The notes: generated from the sequence alone by a model not told the origin. A stretch of 64,000 bases of DNA from Vibrio aestuarianus (GCF_012395185.1 NZ_JAAZTU010000010.1:1-64000); one strand, 5' to 3'. Positions 7,191-15,790 are shown, numbered from the stretch's first letter. Numbers and translations: made by a program.

Positions 7191-9391
7191 TATTTTTTCT
7201 CCTGCCCAGTGGAACCTTGCTCTAATTGCTTGATTTCTAAAGAATAGAAACCTGTCCAACTGTATGCTTTACCATGGAATTCTAAGGTGTGTTTGGTGTT
7301 TTCTGTTGCACCAAGTTGATTACTGATCATCACGATTACGTCAGAAACCGCAGTCTTAATTTCGACAACGGAACCAACGTCATTATGACCAATAATAGTG
7401 ATGTTTTGTACAACACCTCGCGCACTTACTGACTGTTCGAACTCTTCATTGAAGTAGCCGTGTGTCTCAAGTACTGAAGCAAACAAGGTTGATTCACCTT
7501 TACTGCGAAGGATGAATGCTGGTTCACTGCGTAAATTGAATGATGGATCATTTGCCCCAGAGCGAGTGAAGATAACTTCAGCATTGTCGTTTGAACTTGT
7601 GCCCAACCATGTGTAGTAGGTGTTGTTTTGTAGCCAACTTACCAATGCCGTTTGGCTTACTTCACCACTGGCTACATTCCAAAGGTGTTGATAACCAAAA
7701 TCACTGCCTAAGGTATTTAATTCTTTATGAGTTTGGTATTCAAAGTTAGTACGAACAATCTGACCTGCATATTGATGGGAGTAATCGTACTGGTGCTCAC
7801 CTTCACCGCCTTTTGTAGAATCTAAGCGATATAGGTCTAACAATAACGGAGATTCTAGCTCTTCAATGTTTAGCATGAATACGCTGCGTTGCATGTCAAA
7901 ACCATCGTAGTGATCGTTGGCAAATGCACTCATGCCATTGACTTTCTCATCTTCTACTTTGAAGAAATGAGGCAAACCGTGTACTGAGTCTGCACGTTCA
8001 ACGTCGAAGTTATTCTGACATTTTTCATCAATCGTTACTGCGTTATGAGCAATGGTCTGACGAGCGTACGATTTGTTTTCGTCTAGGTAACGGCCGCCGA
8101 ATTTAGGCTCAACATTAACCCAACGACAGAAGCCGTATTCACGCAGTACTTCATGACCGCGGTTAAAAAACGAAATACCGAGCGTGTCAAAGTTGCCATG
8201 ACCCATACCATGCTGACCGTAGTTCATCACCAGTTGAGACACATCGCCTTTTTTATCCTGCATACGGATAAAGCCTTGTGCGCCCTTATCACCATTAGGA
8301 CCTTCATTAAGCTCAACACTTGGCCAAAAAGGCATGCCAATTTCACGCTGAGCCGTTGCTTTCTCATACGCTTGTGACAACTCCAATCCACACGAATGCA
8401 TCCATACTGAATTTTGAATTTTCGCCATGCCTAAAATATTATTATCAACACCACCAGAGTCTTGAGATCCGTAGTGTTTTGCATAAACACTTAACGCAAC
8501 CTGCACACCCATATCAGTGATGCCCATGGTACGTGAAGCATCATTCAATGCAGGGAACTCTCCGTTCGGATACGCGGTGGCAAGTAATGCCTGTACCGTA
8601 TTGCCAATCACTTTGTCTTTATAATTATAAATATCAATTTCAGGCATATGGCGGTGAATCACTTCCGCAAACACACAGGTCGGGCGAATCGCATAACGGT
8701 GATAGTAAGGCCCTTCCATGTAGTAGCCAGAAGGCGCGAACAATTGTGAAATCTGCGCTAGGAAACCACCCGTTTCATTACGCTCTAAGCCATAGACCGA
8801 CATGTCTAAGTACTTACGTTTACCAATCGCCAAACCACAAATACCAACCGCCGCCACAGCCCAAATGCCGTGGTTATGAATTCGGTCAAAGTCATGAGCG
8901 TATTTAACGGTAAACATGTCCAGCATAGGTTCAAAAATACGCGTCACAACAGCGTGGCGTTCCTGCTCTGTCATGCTAGAAGCAACGCATGAGTAGGCTA
9001 AACTCGTAAACATCAACCAACAATGCTCATTCAAAATTTGGTGAAATAAGCGTCCCGTTGGATTGGTGTTTTTCTGAACATGAAAATCAAACGTGAGGTA
9101 TTTTTCGGCATAAATCGCTAATAAATCACGGACAAATTTCGCGTATTTATCCTCTTTAGTGATCAAGAAAAGACGACCGGCTAAGTTCATGTACGTATAG
9201 TTTTGTTTATGGTGGTTATGTTCATAACCACCCGCTTCACCATGTCCAGGAACATCAAGTGGCAAACGCATAAATGCCTCCACCTCTTTCTTATACGCTT
9301 CAATAGTTTTCCCCATTAAGCTAGGGCGTCCTATTTCTTGGTGAAGCTGCTCTATTTCTGCATCCGTCAGCAAAATTGGTTGTGTCGTCAT
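7190..9391 (-). CDS. PL17 oligoalginate lyase (first in operon)
   Basis: A 733-residue PL17 lyase, a tandem paralog of the gene at 5040-7190. IHNHGIWA at 171-178 carries the catalytic Asn-His, GYYMEGPYYHRY at 222-233 the tyrosines, and FFNRGHEVLREYGF with AHNAVTIDE the metal-binding beta-sheet domain. The ATG at 9391 is chosen over a GTG at 9403 because GAGGGTG lies before it. No signal peptide is seen, so it degrades imported oligouronates inside the cell. It is first in a two-gene operon divergent from kdgF. The two copies may prefer mannuronate or guluronate ends; that is inference. Confidence 0.93.
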   Translation of the reverse strand: MTTQPILLTDAEIEQLHQEIGRPSLMGKTIEAYKKEVEAFMRLPLDVPGHGEAGGYEHNHHKQNYTYMNLAGRLFLITKEDKYAKFVRDLLAIYAEKYLTFDFHVQKNTNPTGRLFHQILNEHCWLMFTSLAYSCVASSMTEQERHAVVTRIFEPMLDMFTVKYAHDFDRIHNHGIWAVAAVGICGLAIGKRKYLDMSVYGLERNETGGFLAQISQLFAPSGYYMEGPYYHRYAIRPTCVFAEVIHRHMPEIDIYNYKDKVIGNTVQALLATAYPNGEFPALNDASRTMGITDMGVQVALSVYAKHYGSQDSGGVDNNILGMAKIQNSVWMHSCGLELSQAYEKATAQREIGMPFWPSVELNEGPNGDKGAQGFIRMQDKKGDVSQLVMNYGQHGMGHGNFDTLGISFFNRGHEVLREYGFCRWVNVEPKFGGRYLDENKSYARQTIAHNAVTIDEKCQNNFDVERADSVHGLPHFFKVEDEKVNGMSAFANDHYDGFDMQRSVFMLNIEELESPLLLDLYRLDSTKGGEGEHQYDYSHQYAGQIVRTNFEYQTHKELNTLGSDFGYQHLWNVASGEVSQTALVSWLQNNTYYTWLGTSSNDNAEVIFTRSGANDPSFNLRSEPAFILRSKGESTLFASVLETHGYFNEEFEQSVSARGVVQNITIIGHNDVGSVVEIKTAVSDVIVMISNQLGATENTKHTLEFHGKAYSWTGFYSLEIKQLEQGSTGQEKK

Positions 9392-9441
9392 AATTTTTGT
9401 CACCCTCTTACTAAAGAGATTCGTTTCTTAAACTCCGCATA

Positions 9442-9452
9442 AAGTAATACAA
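9442..9452 (-). promoter_or_regulatory. Operator-like site, PL17 operon promoter
   Basis: AAGTAATACAA on the plus strand, reverse complement TTGTATTACTT. It fits the FadR-type core GTnnnAC. It lies 51 bp upstream of the first lyase start. Confidence 0.45.
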
Positions 9453-9592
9453 TATGAGATTAAATCATACTAAATACTCGTTAAATAATGAAGGAAATCA
9501 CAAATTTCCCTTTTCAACGAGGCTGTTCATACAGCTACCCAAAGATCAATGAAAATACAAACAACTGATTATAAACAAAAAAATGAGATGAG

Positions 9593-9608
9593 ATTGATTA
9601 GCATCACA
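9593..9608 (+). promoter_or_regulatory. Possible CRP site in lyase/kdgF divergent region
   Basis: ATTGA-N6-TCACA matches 8 of 10 positions of the CRP consensus TGTGA-N6-TCACA. It is central in the divergent promoter region, where catabolite control would be expected. Confidence 0.4.
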
Positions 9609-9621
9609 CAATAAAAACATA

Positions 9622-9632
9622 TTGTATTATTT
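9622..9632 (+). promoter_or_regulatory. Operator-like site upstream of kdgF
   Basis: TTGTATTATTT, the same 11 bases as at 2516-2526. It lies 66 bp before the kdgF start. Confidence 0.45.
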
Positions 9633-9697
9633 ATTGTGGATTTGATTATAATACCCAGCATGAAAATTTGATTAGATATTTGCTTAGGAGAACCTAC

Positions 9698-10033
9698 ATG
9701 AACCATTTCTTTAATTTGCAAGAAAATCCTTGGGAAGAGTTGGGCGGTGGCATCAAGCGTAAAATTGTTGGTTACACTGACGAGCTAATGGCTGTCCATC
9801 TATGTTTTGATAAAGGCGCTATTGGGGCTCCGCACGCACACGAAATTCATGACCAAATTGGTTATGTAGTAAGCGGTAGCTTTGAAGCTGAAGTCGATGG
9901 TGTAAAAAAAGTACTTAAAGCTGGTGATGCTTATATCGCACCTAAGCACTTTGTGCACGGTGCAGTTGCTCTTGAGCAAGACAGTATATTACTTGATATG
10001 TTTTCTCCTGCTCGTGCAGACTTCCTGAGTTAA
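9698..10033 (+). CDS. kdgF: KdgF, cupin converting unsaturated monouronates to linear keto form
   Basis: This 111-residue single-domain cupin has the full set of metal ligands expected in KdgF: His46, His48, Gln53 and His87 (PHAHEIHDQIGY ... PKHFVHG). KdgF speeds the linearisation of 4,5-unsaturated monouronates released by alginate or pectin lyases to give DEH/DKI. The ATG at 9698 follows TTAGGAG with 8-nt spacing; an upstream in-frame start at 9668 lacks a ribosome site. It is the first gene of kdgF-kdgK-eda and diverges from the PL17 operon whose product it uses. Confidence 0.93.
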   Translation: MNHFFNLQENPWEELGGGIKRKIVGYTDELMAVHLCFDKGAIGAPHAHEIHDQIGYVVSGSFEAEVDGVKKVLKAGDAYIAPKHFVHGAVALEQDSILLDMFSPARADFLS

Positions 10034-10064
10034 CACAACCAACACCGCTGATTAAGGTAAGAAT

Positions 10065-10997
10065 ATGAACTCTGTAAAGATCGCCGTCATTGGTGAGTGC
10101 ATGGTTGAACTGCAAAAAAAAGCGGGTGCATTTACCCAGTCTTTTGGTGGTGACACGCTAAATACGGCTTTGTATCTGTCTCGACTAACAAAAGCACAAC
10201 AAGTACAAACCAATTACGTTACGGCACTCGGCCAAGACCCATTTAGCGAAACCATGATTCAGAAATGGCAAGCTGAGGGACTAAACACCGAGCTTGTTTT
10301 GCGTATTGAAAATAAACAACCTGGGCTTTATTACATCGAAACCGATAGTACTGGTGAGCGTAGCTTTATGTATTGGCGTAATGATGCTGCGGCAAAATAC
10401 CTATTTGATCAAACAAGCTCCCCTACGCTCGTGGATAAATTATTCGAGTTCGATGCTATCTACCTAAGCGGTATTACATTAGCAATTCTCACAGAAAACG
10501 GCCGCAATACTCTGTTTAGCTTCTTAGAGGCATACAAAGCAAAAGGGGGGCAAGTTATTTTTGATAACAACTACCGTCCTAAACTGTGGAATAGCCAGCG
10601 AGAAGCTATCGAAAACTATACAAAAATGCTTACGTTTACGCACACGGCCCTACTAACCTTTGATGATGAGCAGCTGCTTTATGGTGATCTCTATCTTGAA
10701 CAGTGTATTGACCGTACGACTCAAGCTGGCGTAAAAGAAATTGTTATCAAACGTGGCAGTAAAGACTGCTTGGTGATTGATGCCGAATGTGCACAGTATG
10801 TACCAGCAACACGTGTCGATAACGTGGTCGATACCACAGCCGCTGGTGACTCATTTAGTGCTGGATACTTGGCAAAACGCCTGTGTGGTGGAACACCAAA
10901 AGAATCTGCATTTGCTGGGCATACCGTCGCTGGTAGTGTTATTCAGCATCACGGCGCTATCATCCCAGAGCAAGCTATGCCAAAGCTATCCTTATAA
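10065..10997 (+). CDS. kdgK: 2-keto-3-deoxygluconate kinase
   Basis: A 310-residue PfkB-family sugar kinase. The N-terminal GECMVELQ and FGGDTLNTALYLSRL, and the C-terminal signature DTTAAGDSFSAGYLA with the catalytic Asp, are those of KDG kinase. It phosphorylates KDG to KDPG in the cytoplasm. AAGGTAAG precedes the start, 31 nt after kdgF, and eda follows, so the last two steps of alginate/uronate breakdown are adjacent. Confidence 0.93.
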   Translation: MNSVKIAVIGECMVELQKKAGAFTQSFGGDTLNTALYLSRLTKAQQVQTNYVTALGQDPFSETMIQKWQAEGLNTELVLRIENKQPGLYYIETDSTGERSFMYWRNDAAAKYLFDQTSSPTLVDKLFEFDAIYLSGITLAILTENGRNTLFSFLEAYKAKGGQVIFDNNYRPKLWNSQREAIENYTKMLTFTHTALLTFDDEQLLYGDLYLEQCIDRTTQAGVKEIVIKRGSKDCLVIDAECAQYVPATRVDNVVDTTAAGDSFSAGYLAKRLCGGTPKESAFAGHTVAGSVIQHHGAIIPEQAMPKLSL

Positions 10998-11004
10998 TAT
11001 TTTT

Positions 11005-11030
11005 AATAAACCTCTTAACTGAGGTTTATT
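11005..11030 (+). terminator. Hairpin between kdgK and eda
   Basis: A perfect 10-bp stem (AATAAACCTC / GAGGTTTATT) with a 6-nt loop, followed only by TTG. It lies just 23 nt before eda, so it is probably an attenuator or RNA-stability hairpin and not a full stop. Confidence 0.5.
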
Positions 11031-11052
11031 TTGCTTACAAAGAGATAAAACC

Positions 11053-11679
11053 ATGTCGACATTAAACGAACAACTTTCTGCACTCAAAGTTATCCCTGTT
11101 ATCGCTATTAACAAAGTGGAAGATGCAATCCCACTGGGCCGAGCACTGATGGAAAATGGTATGCCTTGTGCAGAAATCACCTTCCGTACTCCTTGTGCTG
11201 CTGAAGCAATTCGTACAATGCGTGATGAATTTCCAGAAATGTTAATCGGTGCAGGCACGATTTTAACTAACGATCAAGTAGACCAAGCCATCGAAGCTGG
11301 TGTCGACTTTATTGTTAGCCCTGGTTTTAACCCACGGACGGTTCAATATTGTTTGGATAAGAATATTCCAATCGTACCTGGCGTTAATAACCCAAGTTTA
11401 GTTGAGCAAGCAATGGAGATGGGACTACGCACCTTGAAGTTTTTCCCAGCCGAGCCTTCTGGCGGTGTGAATATGTTAAAAGCGTTATCAGCAGTATACC
11501 CCGTAAAATTCATGCCAACCGGTGGAGTAAGTCTAAACAATATCGATGACTACTTATCTGTATCATCAGTACTTGCATGTGGTGGCACTTGGATGGTTCC
11601 AACTCAACTGATTGATCAAGGTCAATGGGAAGAGCTAGGCACATTAGTTCGTGATGCCGTCGCTCACGTTAACGCGTAA
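11053..11679 (+). CDS. eda: KDPG aldolase (2-dehydro-3-deoxy-phosphogluconate aldolase)
   Basis: A 208-residue class I aldolase that splits KDPG into pyruvate and glyceraldehyde-3-phosphate. The Schiff-base lysine is Lys129 in TLKFFPAEPSGG and the catalytic acid is in AEITFRT near residue 41. Length is normal for Eda (about 210). It closes the kdgF-kdgK-eda operon. The genome may carry another eda for the Entner-Doudoroff pathway; this copy looks dedicated to uronates. Confidence 0.95.
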   Translation: MSTLNEQLSALKVIPVIAINKVEDAIPLGRALMENGMPCAEITFRTPCAAEAIRTMRDEFPEMLIGAGTILTNDQVDQAIEAGVDFIVSPGFNPRTVQYCLDKNIPIVPGVNNPSLVEQAMEMGLRTLKFFPAEPSGGVNMLKALSAVYPVKFMPTGGVSLNNIDDYLSVSSVLACGGTWMVPTQLIDQGQWEELGTLVRDAVAHVNA

Positions 11680-11699
11680 GTTTATTTTTATTCTGTCCG

Positions 11700-11733
11700 G
11701 CCTCTTGCACCTCTTTACGCAAGGGGCTTTTTT
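11700..11733 (+). terminator. Terminator of kdgF-kdgK-eda
   Basis: GCCTCTTGC (11700-11708) pairs with GCAAGGGGC (11719-11727, one G-T pair), followed by six T. It lies 20 nt after the eda stop. Confidence 0.85.
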
Positions 11734-11808
11734 CTCTCCTCGCTATCTATCTTGTCTATTTCCCTATTCGCGTAATATCCATACATCGCCTTATCAAATC
11801 ACGAAGTT

Positions 11809-11819
11809 TAGTAATACAA
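11809..11819 (+). promoter_or_regulatory. Operator-like site between eda and symporter
   Basis: TAGTAATACAA fits the FadR-family consensus TnGTnnnACnA fully. It lies about 200 bp before the symporter gene. Confidence 0.45.
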
Positions 11820-11918
11820 TTGAAGGGTGGTAATGTTTCCCATTTCGTATTAACTCATCAAAAACCCCATAAAACATGCAAAAAAGGCCGTGTAAACAAA
11901 CTTTAACGGTAAAAATGG

Positions 11919-11934
11919 TGAGATTAAGATCACG
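11919..11934 (+). promoter_or_regulatory. Possible CRP site before symporter
   Basis: TGAGA-N6-TCACG matches 8 of 10 consensus positions. It lies 12 bp upstream of an operator-like palindrome. Confidence 0.4.
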
Positions 11935-11945
11935 ATAAAGAGTTA

Positions 11946-11956
11946 TTGTACTACAA
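11946..11956 (+). promoter_or_regulatory. Operator-like palindrome before symporter
   Basis: TTGTACTACAA is a perfect inverted repeat around one base and fits TnGTnnnACnA. It is the best copy of the motif shared across the alginate cluster and lies 63 bp before the symporter start. Confidence 0.55.
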
Positions 11957-12019
11957 ATAAACCAGGCGATAAGATAGTATACGTCTTAGATAATTGACTT
12001 AAACCTTTAAGGCTGAAAA

Positions 12020-13783
12020 ATGACTATTGATACTATCGTGGTACTCGCCTACTTCATGTTCTTAATTGCTATTGGGTGGATGTTTAGAAAATTCACCACC
12101 TCAACTAGCGATTATTTTCGTGGGGGCGGCAAAATGTTGTGGTGGATGGTGGGTGCAACTGCCTTCATGACACAATTTTCAGCATGGACGTTTACAGGAG
12201 CTGCAGGACGCGCATTCAGTGACGGTTTCGTCGTTGTAATCCTATTCTTAGCCAACGCATTTGGCTATTTCATGAACTACATCTACTTTGCTCCAAAATT
12301 CCGTCAACTGCGGGTCGTAACGGCTATTGAAGCCATTCGTCAACGTTTCGGTAAAACATCTGAGCAATTCTTTACATGGGCCGGTATGCCTGACAGCCTT
12401 ATTTCTGCAGGTATCTGGTTAAATGGTTTGGCCATTTTTGTTGCTGCCGTATTCGATATTCCAATGGAAGCAACCATCATCTTTACAGGTGTCGTGCTGG
12501 TTATTATGGCGGTGACTGGTGGTTCTTGGGCTGTTGTTGCTTCTGACTTTATGCAAATGCTCGTCATTATGGCGGTGACGATCACTTGTGCTATCGCGGC
12601 TTACTTCCATGGTGGTGGCATCGGAAACATCGTTGAAAACTTCAACGGTGATTTCATGTTCGGTAATAACCTCAATTATGTCAGCATTTTCATTCTTTGG
12701 GTGGTTTTCATTTTCGTAAAACAATTCGGTGTAATGAACAACAGTATCAATGCTTATCGCTATCTCTGTGCGAAAGACAGTGAAAATGCGCGTAAAGCGG
12801 CTGGGCTTGCTTGTATCTTAATGATTGTTGGTCCGCTTATTTGGTTCCTACCACCTTGGTATGTCAGTGCATTTATGCCAGATTTCGCGGCTCAATACGC
12901 TTCTATGGGTAACAAAGCTGGTGATGCTGCTTATCTTGCTTTCGTTCAAAACATCATGCCTGCTGGTATGGTTGGCTTGCTGATGTCTGCAATGTTTGCA
13001 GCAACCATGTCTTCAATGGACTCTGGCTTGAACCGTAACGCTGGTATCTTTGTATGTAATTTCTACCAACCTATTTTACGTAAAAACGCCACACAGAAAG
13101 AATTGGTGATGGTTAGTAAACTAACAACCATTATGATGGGCATCATCATCATTGCGATTGGTCTGTTTATTAACTCACTGCGCCATTTAAGCCTATTTGA
13201 TATTGTATTAAACGTAGGTGCTTTGATTGGTTTCCCAATGCTGATCCCTGTTCTACTAGGTATGTGGGTGCGTAAAACACCAGATTGGGCGGGTTGGACA
13301 ACGCTCATTGTTGGTGGTGTCGTCTCTTATGTATTTGGTATTTCACTACAAGCAAGCGACATTGAGCACCTATTTGGCCTTGACCAAGCACTAACAGGTC
13401 GTGAATGGGCTGATCTGAAAGTTGGTCTTAGCTTAGCGGCTCACGTAGTTCTAACTGGTGGTTTCTTCTTGCTTACCACACGCTTCTACAAAGGCCTGTC
13501 ACCTGAACGCGAGAAAGAAGTTGATCAACTGTTTGAAAACTGGAATACACCGCTTATTGCGCAAGGTGAAGAGCAACAGAATTTGGATACAAAACAGCGC
13601 TCAATGCTAGGTAATCTTATCTGTACAGCAGGTTTTGGTATCCTTACGATGGCGCTCATTCCTAACGAACCAACTGGTCGTTTATTATTCTTGCTGTGTG
13701 GCTCTATCGTGTTGACTGTGGGTATATTGCTGGTCAATGCTGCTCGTAAAAATTCGGTTACAAGTAAAGAGTCTGCCATTTAA
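12020..13783 (+). CDS. Na+/solute symporter (SSS family), probable alginate-product importer
   Basis: A 587-residue protein with about 14 membrane segments and the SSS fold (FWxxA-like WMVGATAFMTQFSAWTFTGAAG near residue 45, SAMFAATMSSMDSGLNRNAG near 330 for Na+ binding). In alginolytic vibrios, SSS transporters of the ToaA type carry DEH or oligoalginates across the inner membrane; this assignment rests on similarity recalled and context. AAGG lies before the ATG. Possible CRP and GntR sites precede the gene, which has its own terminator. Confidence 0.85.
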   Translation: MTIDTIVVLAYFMFLIAIGWMFRKFTTSTSDYFRGGGKMLWWMVGATAFMTQFSAWTFTGAAGRAFSDGFVVVILFLANAFGYFMNYIYFAPKFRQLRVVTAIEAIRQRFGKTSEQFFTWAGMPDSLISAGIWLNGLAIFVAAVFDIPMEATIIFTGVVLVIMAVTGGSWAVVASDFMQMLVIMAVTITCAIAAYFHGGGIGNIVENFNGDFMFGNNLNYVSIFILWVVFIFVKQFGVMNNSINAYRYLCAKDSENARKAAGLACILMIVGPLIWFLPPWYVSAFMPDFAAQYASMGNKAGDAAYLAFVQNIMPAGMVGLLMSAMFAATMSSMDSGLNRNAGIFVCNFYQPILRKNATQKELVMVSKLTTIMMGIIIIAIGLFINSLRHLSLFDIVLNVGALIGFPMLIPVLLGMWVRKTPDWAGWTTLIVGGVVSYVFGISLQASDIEHLFGLDQALTGREWADLKVGLSLAAHVVLTGGFFLLTTRFYKGLSPEREKEVDQLFENWNTPLIAQGEEQQNLDTKQRSMLGNLICTAGFGILTMALIPNEPTGRLLFLLCGSIVLTVGILLVNAARKNSVTSKESAI

Positions 13784-13807
13784 ATAAGTCTCTTCATTAT
13801 CTAGTCA

Positions 13808-13834
13808 AATCCCGCCATATTCGGCGGGATTTTT
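13808..13834 (+). terminator. Terminator of the symporter gene
   Basis: Stem AATCCCGCC / GGCGGGATT with ATATTC loop, followed by TTT. It lies 25 nt after the symporter stop and may also serve the convergent gene at 13872. Confidence 0.85.
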
Positions 13835-13871
13835 AGTATCATGCTAGAAACTCATTCAATTCAAAGAACTT

Positions 13872-14954
13872 TTAGTAAGGCGGAAGTAGTTCGTTTCGGT
13901 TTAGTTCATGTTTATCATCGATAGATTTCGCAAATTTAGCTATCGTCGTAAAATCATCAGTCACCCATACTTTTTTACTTGTGAGCTCCGAAGGTAACGC
14001 AGAGAAATTTTTCTCTTTTTTACTTGCAACTAAGGTTAGGTATCCCCACGACTCCAAATTAGCAAGCGGCTCCAATGAAAGTGTCACTCGCTCTTCAGTA
14101 TCGCCCCAATTAGGCTTAATCGTAAGACGAGGTGTGTAGTCTCGAGTTTTTACTACCCATTTATCAGGTAGACGTTTGCCGCTATCCCACCACGCGCCAT
14201 CCATATCATTCATTATTTTTTCAGTACGATCGTAATCTTGGGCACCTAGCTCTTGAAGCTTACGTTGAAACACTTCCGTGAATGCCACTTGGTATGTTTC
14301 TTTCGTCAGCTCTGGCAAGTTTTGCAATACCTCTATGGCAATGATAGAACCTAGCATGTTTGAATAGAGATCTTCAGGAGAGAATGCCGAAGGGTACTCT
14401 TTAAACCCCTTCACAGATGTGAACCCAAACCATTGTGCAATTTCATGCCACTGAGCAAGACGAAAAGCGAGAAGTGCACTTAACTGTATTTCAGCCAATT
14501 TTTGTTCATCAGCAGTCATGCCAACGGCTTGTTGGGTTAAGTTGATAACACGGCTACGCAATTCATCGTCTAAGACAATTTGCATATCCGTTCCTAGGTT
14601 ATCTTTAATTTGTGTGTACAAAAATGCAGTATAGTCCGCGGTATCTCGAACATGAGCAGTATCGATAATTCCGCCTTTGCTAGTATAAATCAGGCCATTT
14701 TTTTCATCGCCAGTTCCCAATAAGCTACTTGTAACACCCTGGCTACCATCATTGTACCTATGTTGTTCTAGGTCAGACAGTTCAACAATGTTATCCACTT
14801 TAAAAAAGGGAACTGGAATCACACCTAACTCAGACTTCATATGAATACCAAAGGCGCAACAAGGTCTAACTCCCGTGGGAGCGACGCTTTCAGCAGCAAA
14901 GCTTGGTGCATTTACTAGTAATAAGTTGAGTGCTATAACCGATTTTAATTTCAT
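13872..14954 (-). CDS. Secreted DUF4056-type protein
   Basis: The 360-residue product begins with a signal peptide (MKLKSVIALNLLLVNAPSFA, cut near residue 20) followed by the conserved RPCCAFG stretch that I associate with DUF4056. No catalytic motif is recognised; it has several hydrophobic helices (LSALLAFRLAQWHEIAQWFGF) and WW-containing segments. It is likely periplasmic or outer-membrane-associated. It stands alone, convergent with the symporter, and nothing links it to alginate. Function is unknown. Confidence 0.75.
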   Translation of the reverse strand: MKLKSVIALNLLLVNAPSFAAESVAPTGVRPCCAFGIHMKSELGVIPVPFFKVDNIVELSDLEQHRYNDGSQGVTSSLLGTGDEKNGLIYTSKGGIIDTAHVRDTADYTAFLYTQIKDNLGTDMQIVLDDELRSRVINLTQQAVGMTADEQKLAEIQLSALLAFRLAQWHEIAQWFGFTSVKGFKEYPSAFSPEDLYSNMLGSIIAIEVLQNLPELTKETYQVAFTEVFQRKLQELGAQDYDRTEKIMNDMDGAWWDSGKRLPDKWVVKTRDYTPRLTIKPNWGDTEERVTLSLEPLANLESWGYLTLVASKKEKNFSALPSELTSKKVWVTDDFTTIAKFAKSIDDKHELNRNELLPPY

Positions 14955-15133
14955 CTTTTACCTTTTGATTACGACTTAAGTCAGAATGCTTCATGAATAT
15001 TGAAATAGAGGGTTCATCGGGTTTGATTAAAAACGTGTATCGAGCGTAATAAATGAGCCTTATTCCCTACTTATCGGGCAAGCATCACAAGTTAAAGGCA
15101 AATAACTTGCGAACTTCGGTGCATTATGCACAC

Positions 15134-15331
15134 CTAACAACGATTTTCAATGAGTATACCTTTAGATCGGCCTGTGCGGCAGTGAACTATACAATTGTAA
15201 GTTCCGTCAGGACGTTCAGCAGCGGTAAGTTAAGTATTTAAACAACGGCATTGAGTCACTGAGGATATTGAACAAGGGGTAGTTAGATTTTTGGCTGAGG
15301 ACGGAAGAGCCTGCCACACTAGTACAGACAT
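15134..15331 (-). pseudogene. Small ORF broken by an internal stop
   Basis: The minus-strand frame from ATG 15331 reads MSVLVWQALPSS, then a Cys-rich stretch (TQCRCLNT), an in-frame TAA at 15230-15232, then LTAAERPDGTYNCIVHCRT and a stop at 15134. The CRC and CxxHC pattern hints at a zinc-binding peptide. I do not recognise the family. The 3' half overlaps the CRISPR-repeat-like sequence at 15160-15187, so only one of the two readings may be meaningful. Confidence 0.35.
15160..15187 (-). repeat. Solitary type I-F CRISPR-repeat-like sequence
   Basis: Positions 15170-15187 are GCCTGTGCGGCAGTGAAC, which equals the conserved 18 bases of the 28-bp type I-F repeat (TTTCTAAGCT + these 18, as recalled from Yersinia and Escherichia). 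The remaining 10 bases (CTTTAGATCG) differ, so the repeat hairpin is shortened. No second copy occurs at the 60-bp spacing on either side and no cas gene is in the window. It is not an array; it may be a relic or a repeat mimic. Confidence 0.45.
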
Positions 15332-15408
15332 GCTAGCGTAGAGTAGTAGCTTTATTACGCCTTCATCCACGTTTGCGAAAGAACCCCGACATATGGCACG
15401 TATTATTT

Positions 15409-15615
15409 TTAATGCTTTGATTTTATCTGATTTTTCCAGAATTGATCTTTTGGCTTTTGGGATGAATTTGCGCCAGTGTTGAGATCAATAATATCATCTA
15501 TGTTTTTTTTGAGTCGTAGTGAACAAGTGTCAGAGATATTCCGACCTTTACTTAATTGAACGTATTTCACATTCCCTCTTACTTGTATTTTAAATCCTCT
15601 ATAGTAATAGTACAT
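15409..15615 (-). CDS. Small hypothetical protein
   Basis: The 68-residue reading from ATG 15615 (AGGT 6 nt upstream) is MYYYYRGFKIQVRGNVKYVQL then a basic tail; an in-frame ATG at 15663 would add 16 residues. It is polar and basic with no membrane segment or known motif. It sits alone in transposon-remnant DNA. I do not recognise it. Confidence 0.35.
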   Translation of the reverse strand: MYYYYRGFKIQVRGNVKYVQLSKGRNISDTCSLRLKKNIDDIIDLNTGANSSQKPKDQFWKNQIKSKH

Positions 15616-15790
15616 GTTATTACCTGGCTTGTTGGGGTATGGCTGATTATAGCGCAAGTACATATGCTCATTGGTTCATATTTATGTGCTTTTTGAGGTT
15701 GATATTGGAATTTTGGGTCATGTCACAAAGTTTCATACCTTAGCTTAGAATCTACGCAATACTCATATCTCACTCTGAATTTTAATATTT

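Noticed and set aside
7191..7259. N-terminal extension of the second PL17 lyase
   Set aside because: It overlaps the upstream lyase; the internal ATG has AGGAG and aligns with the paralog N-terminus.
15100..15260. CRISPR array around 15160
   Set aside because: No second repeat at the expected 60-bp spacing and no cas genes; only one partial repeat exists.
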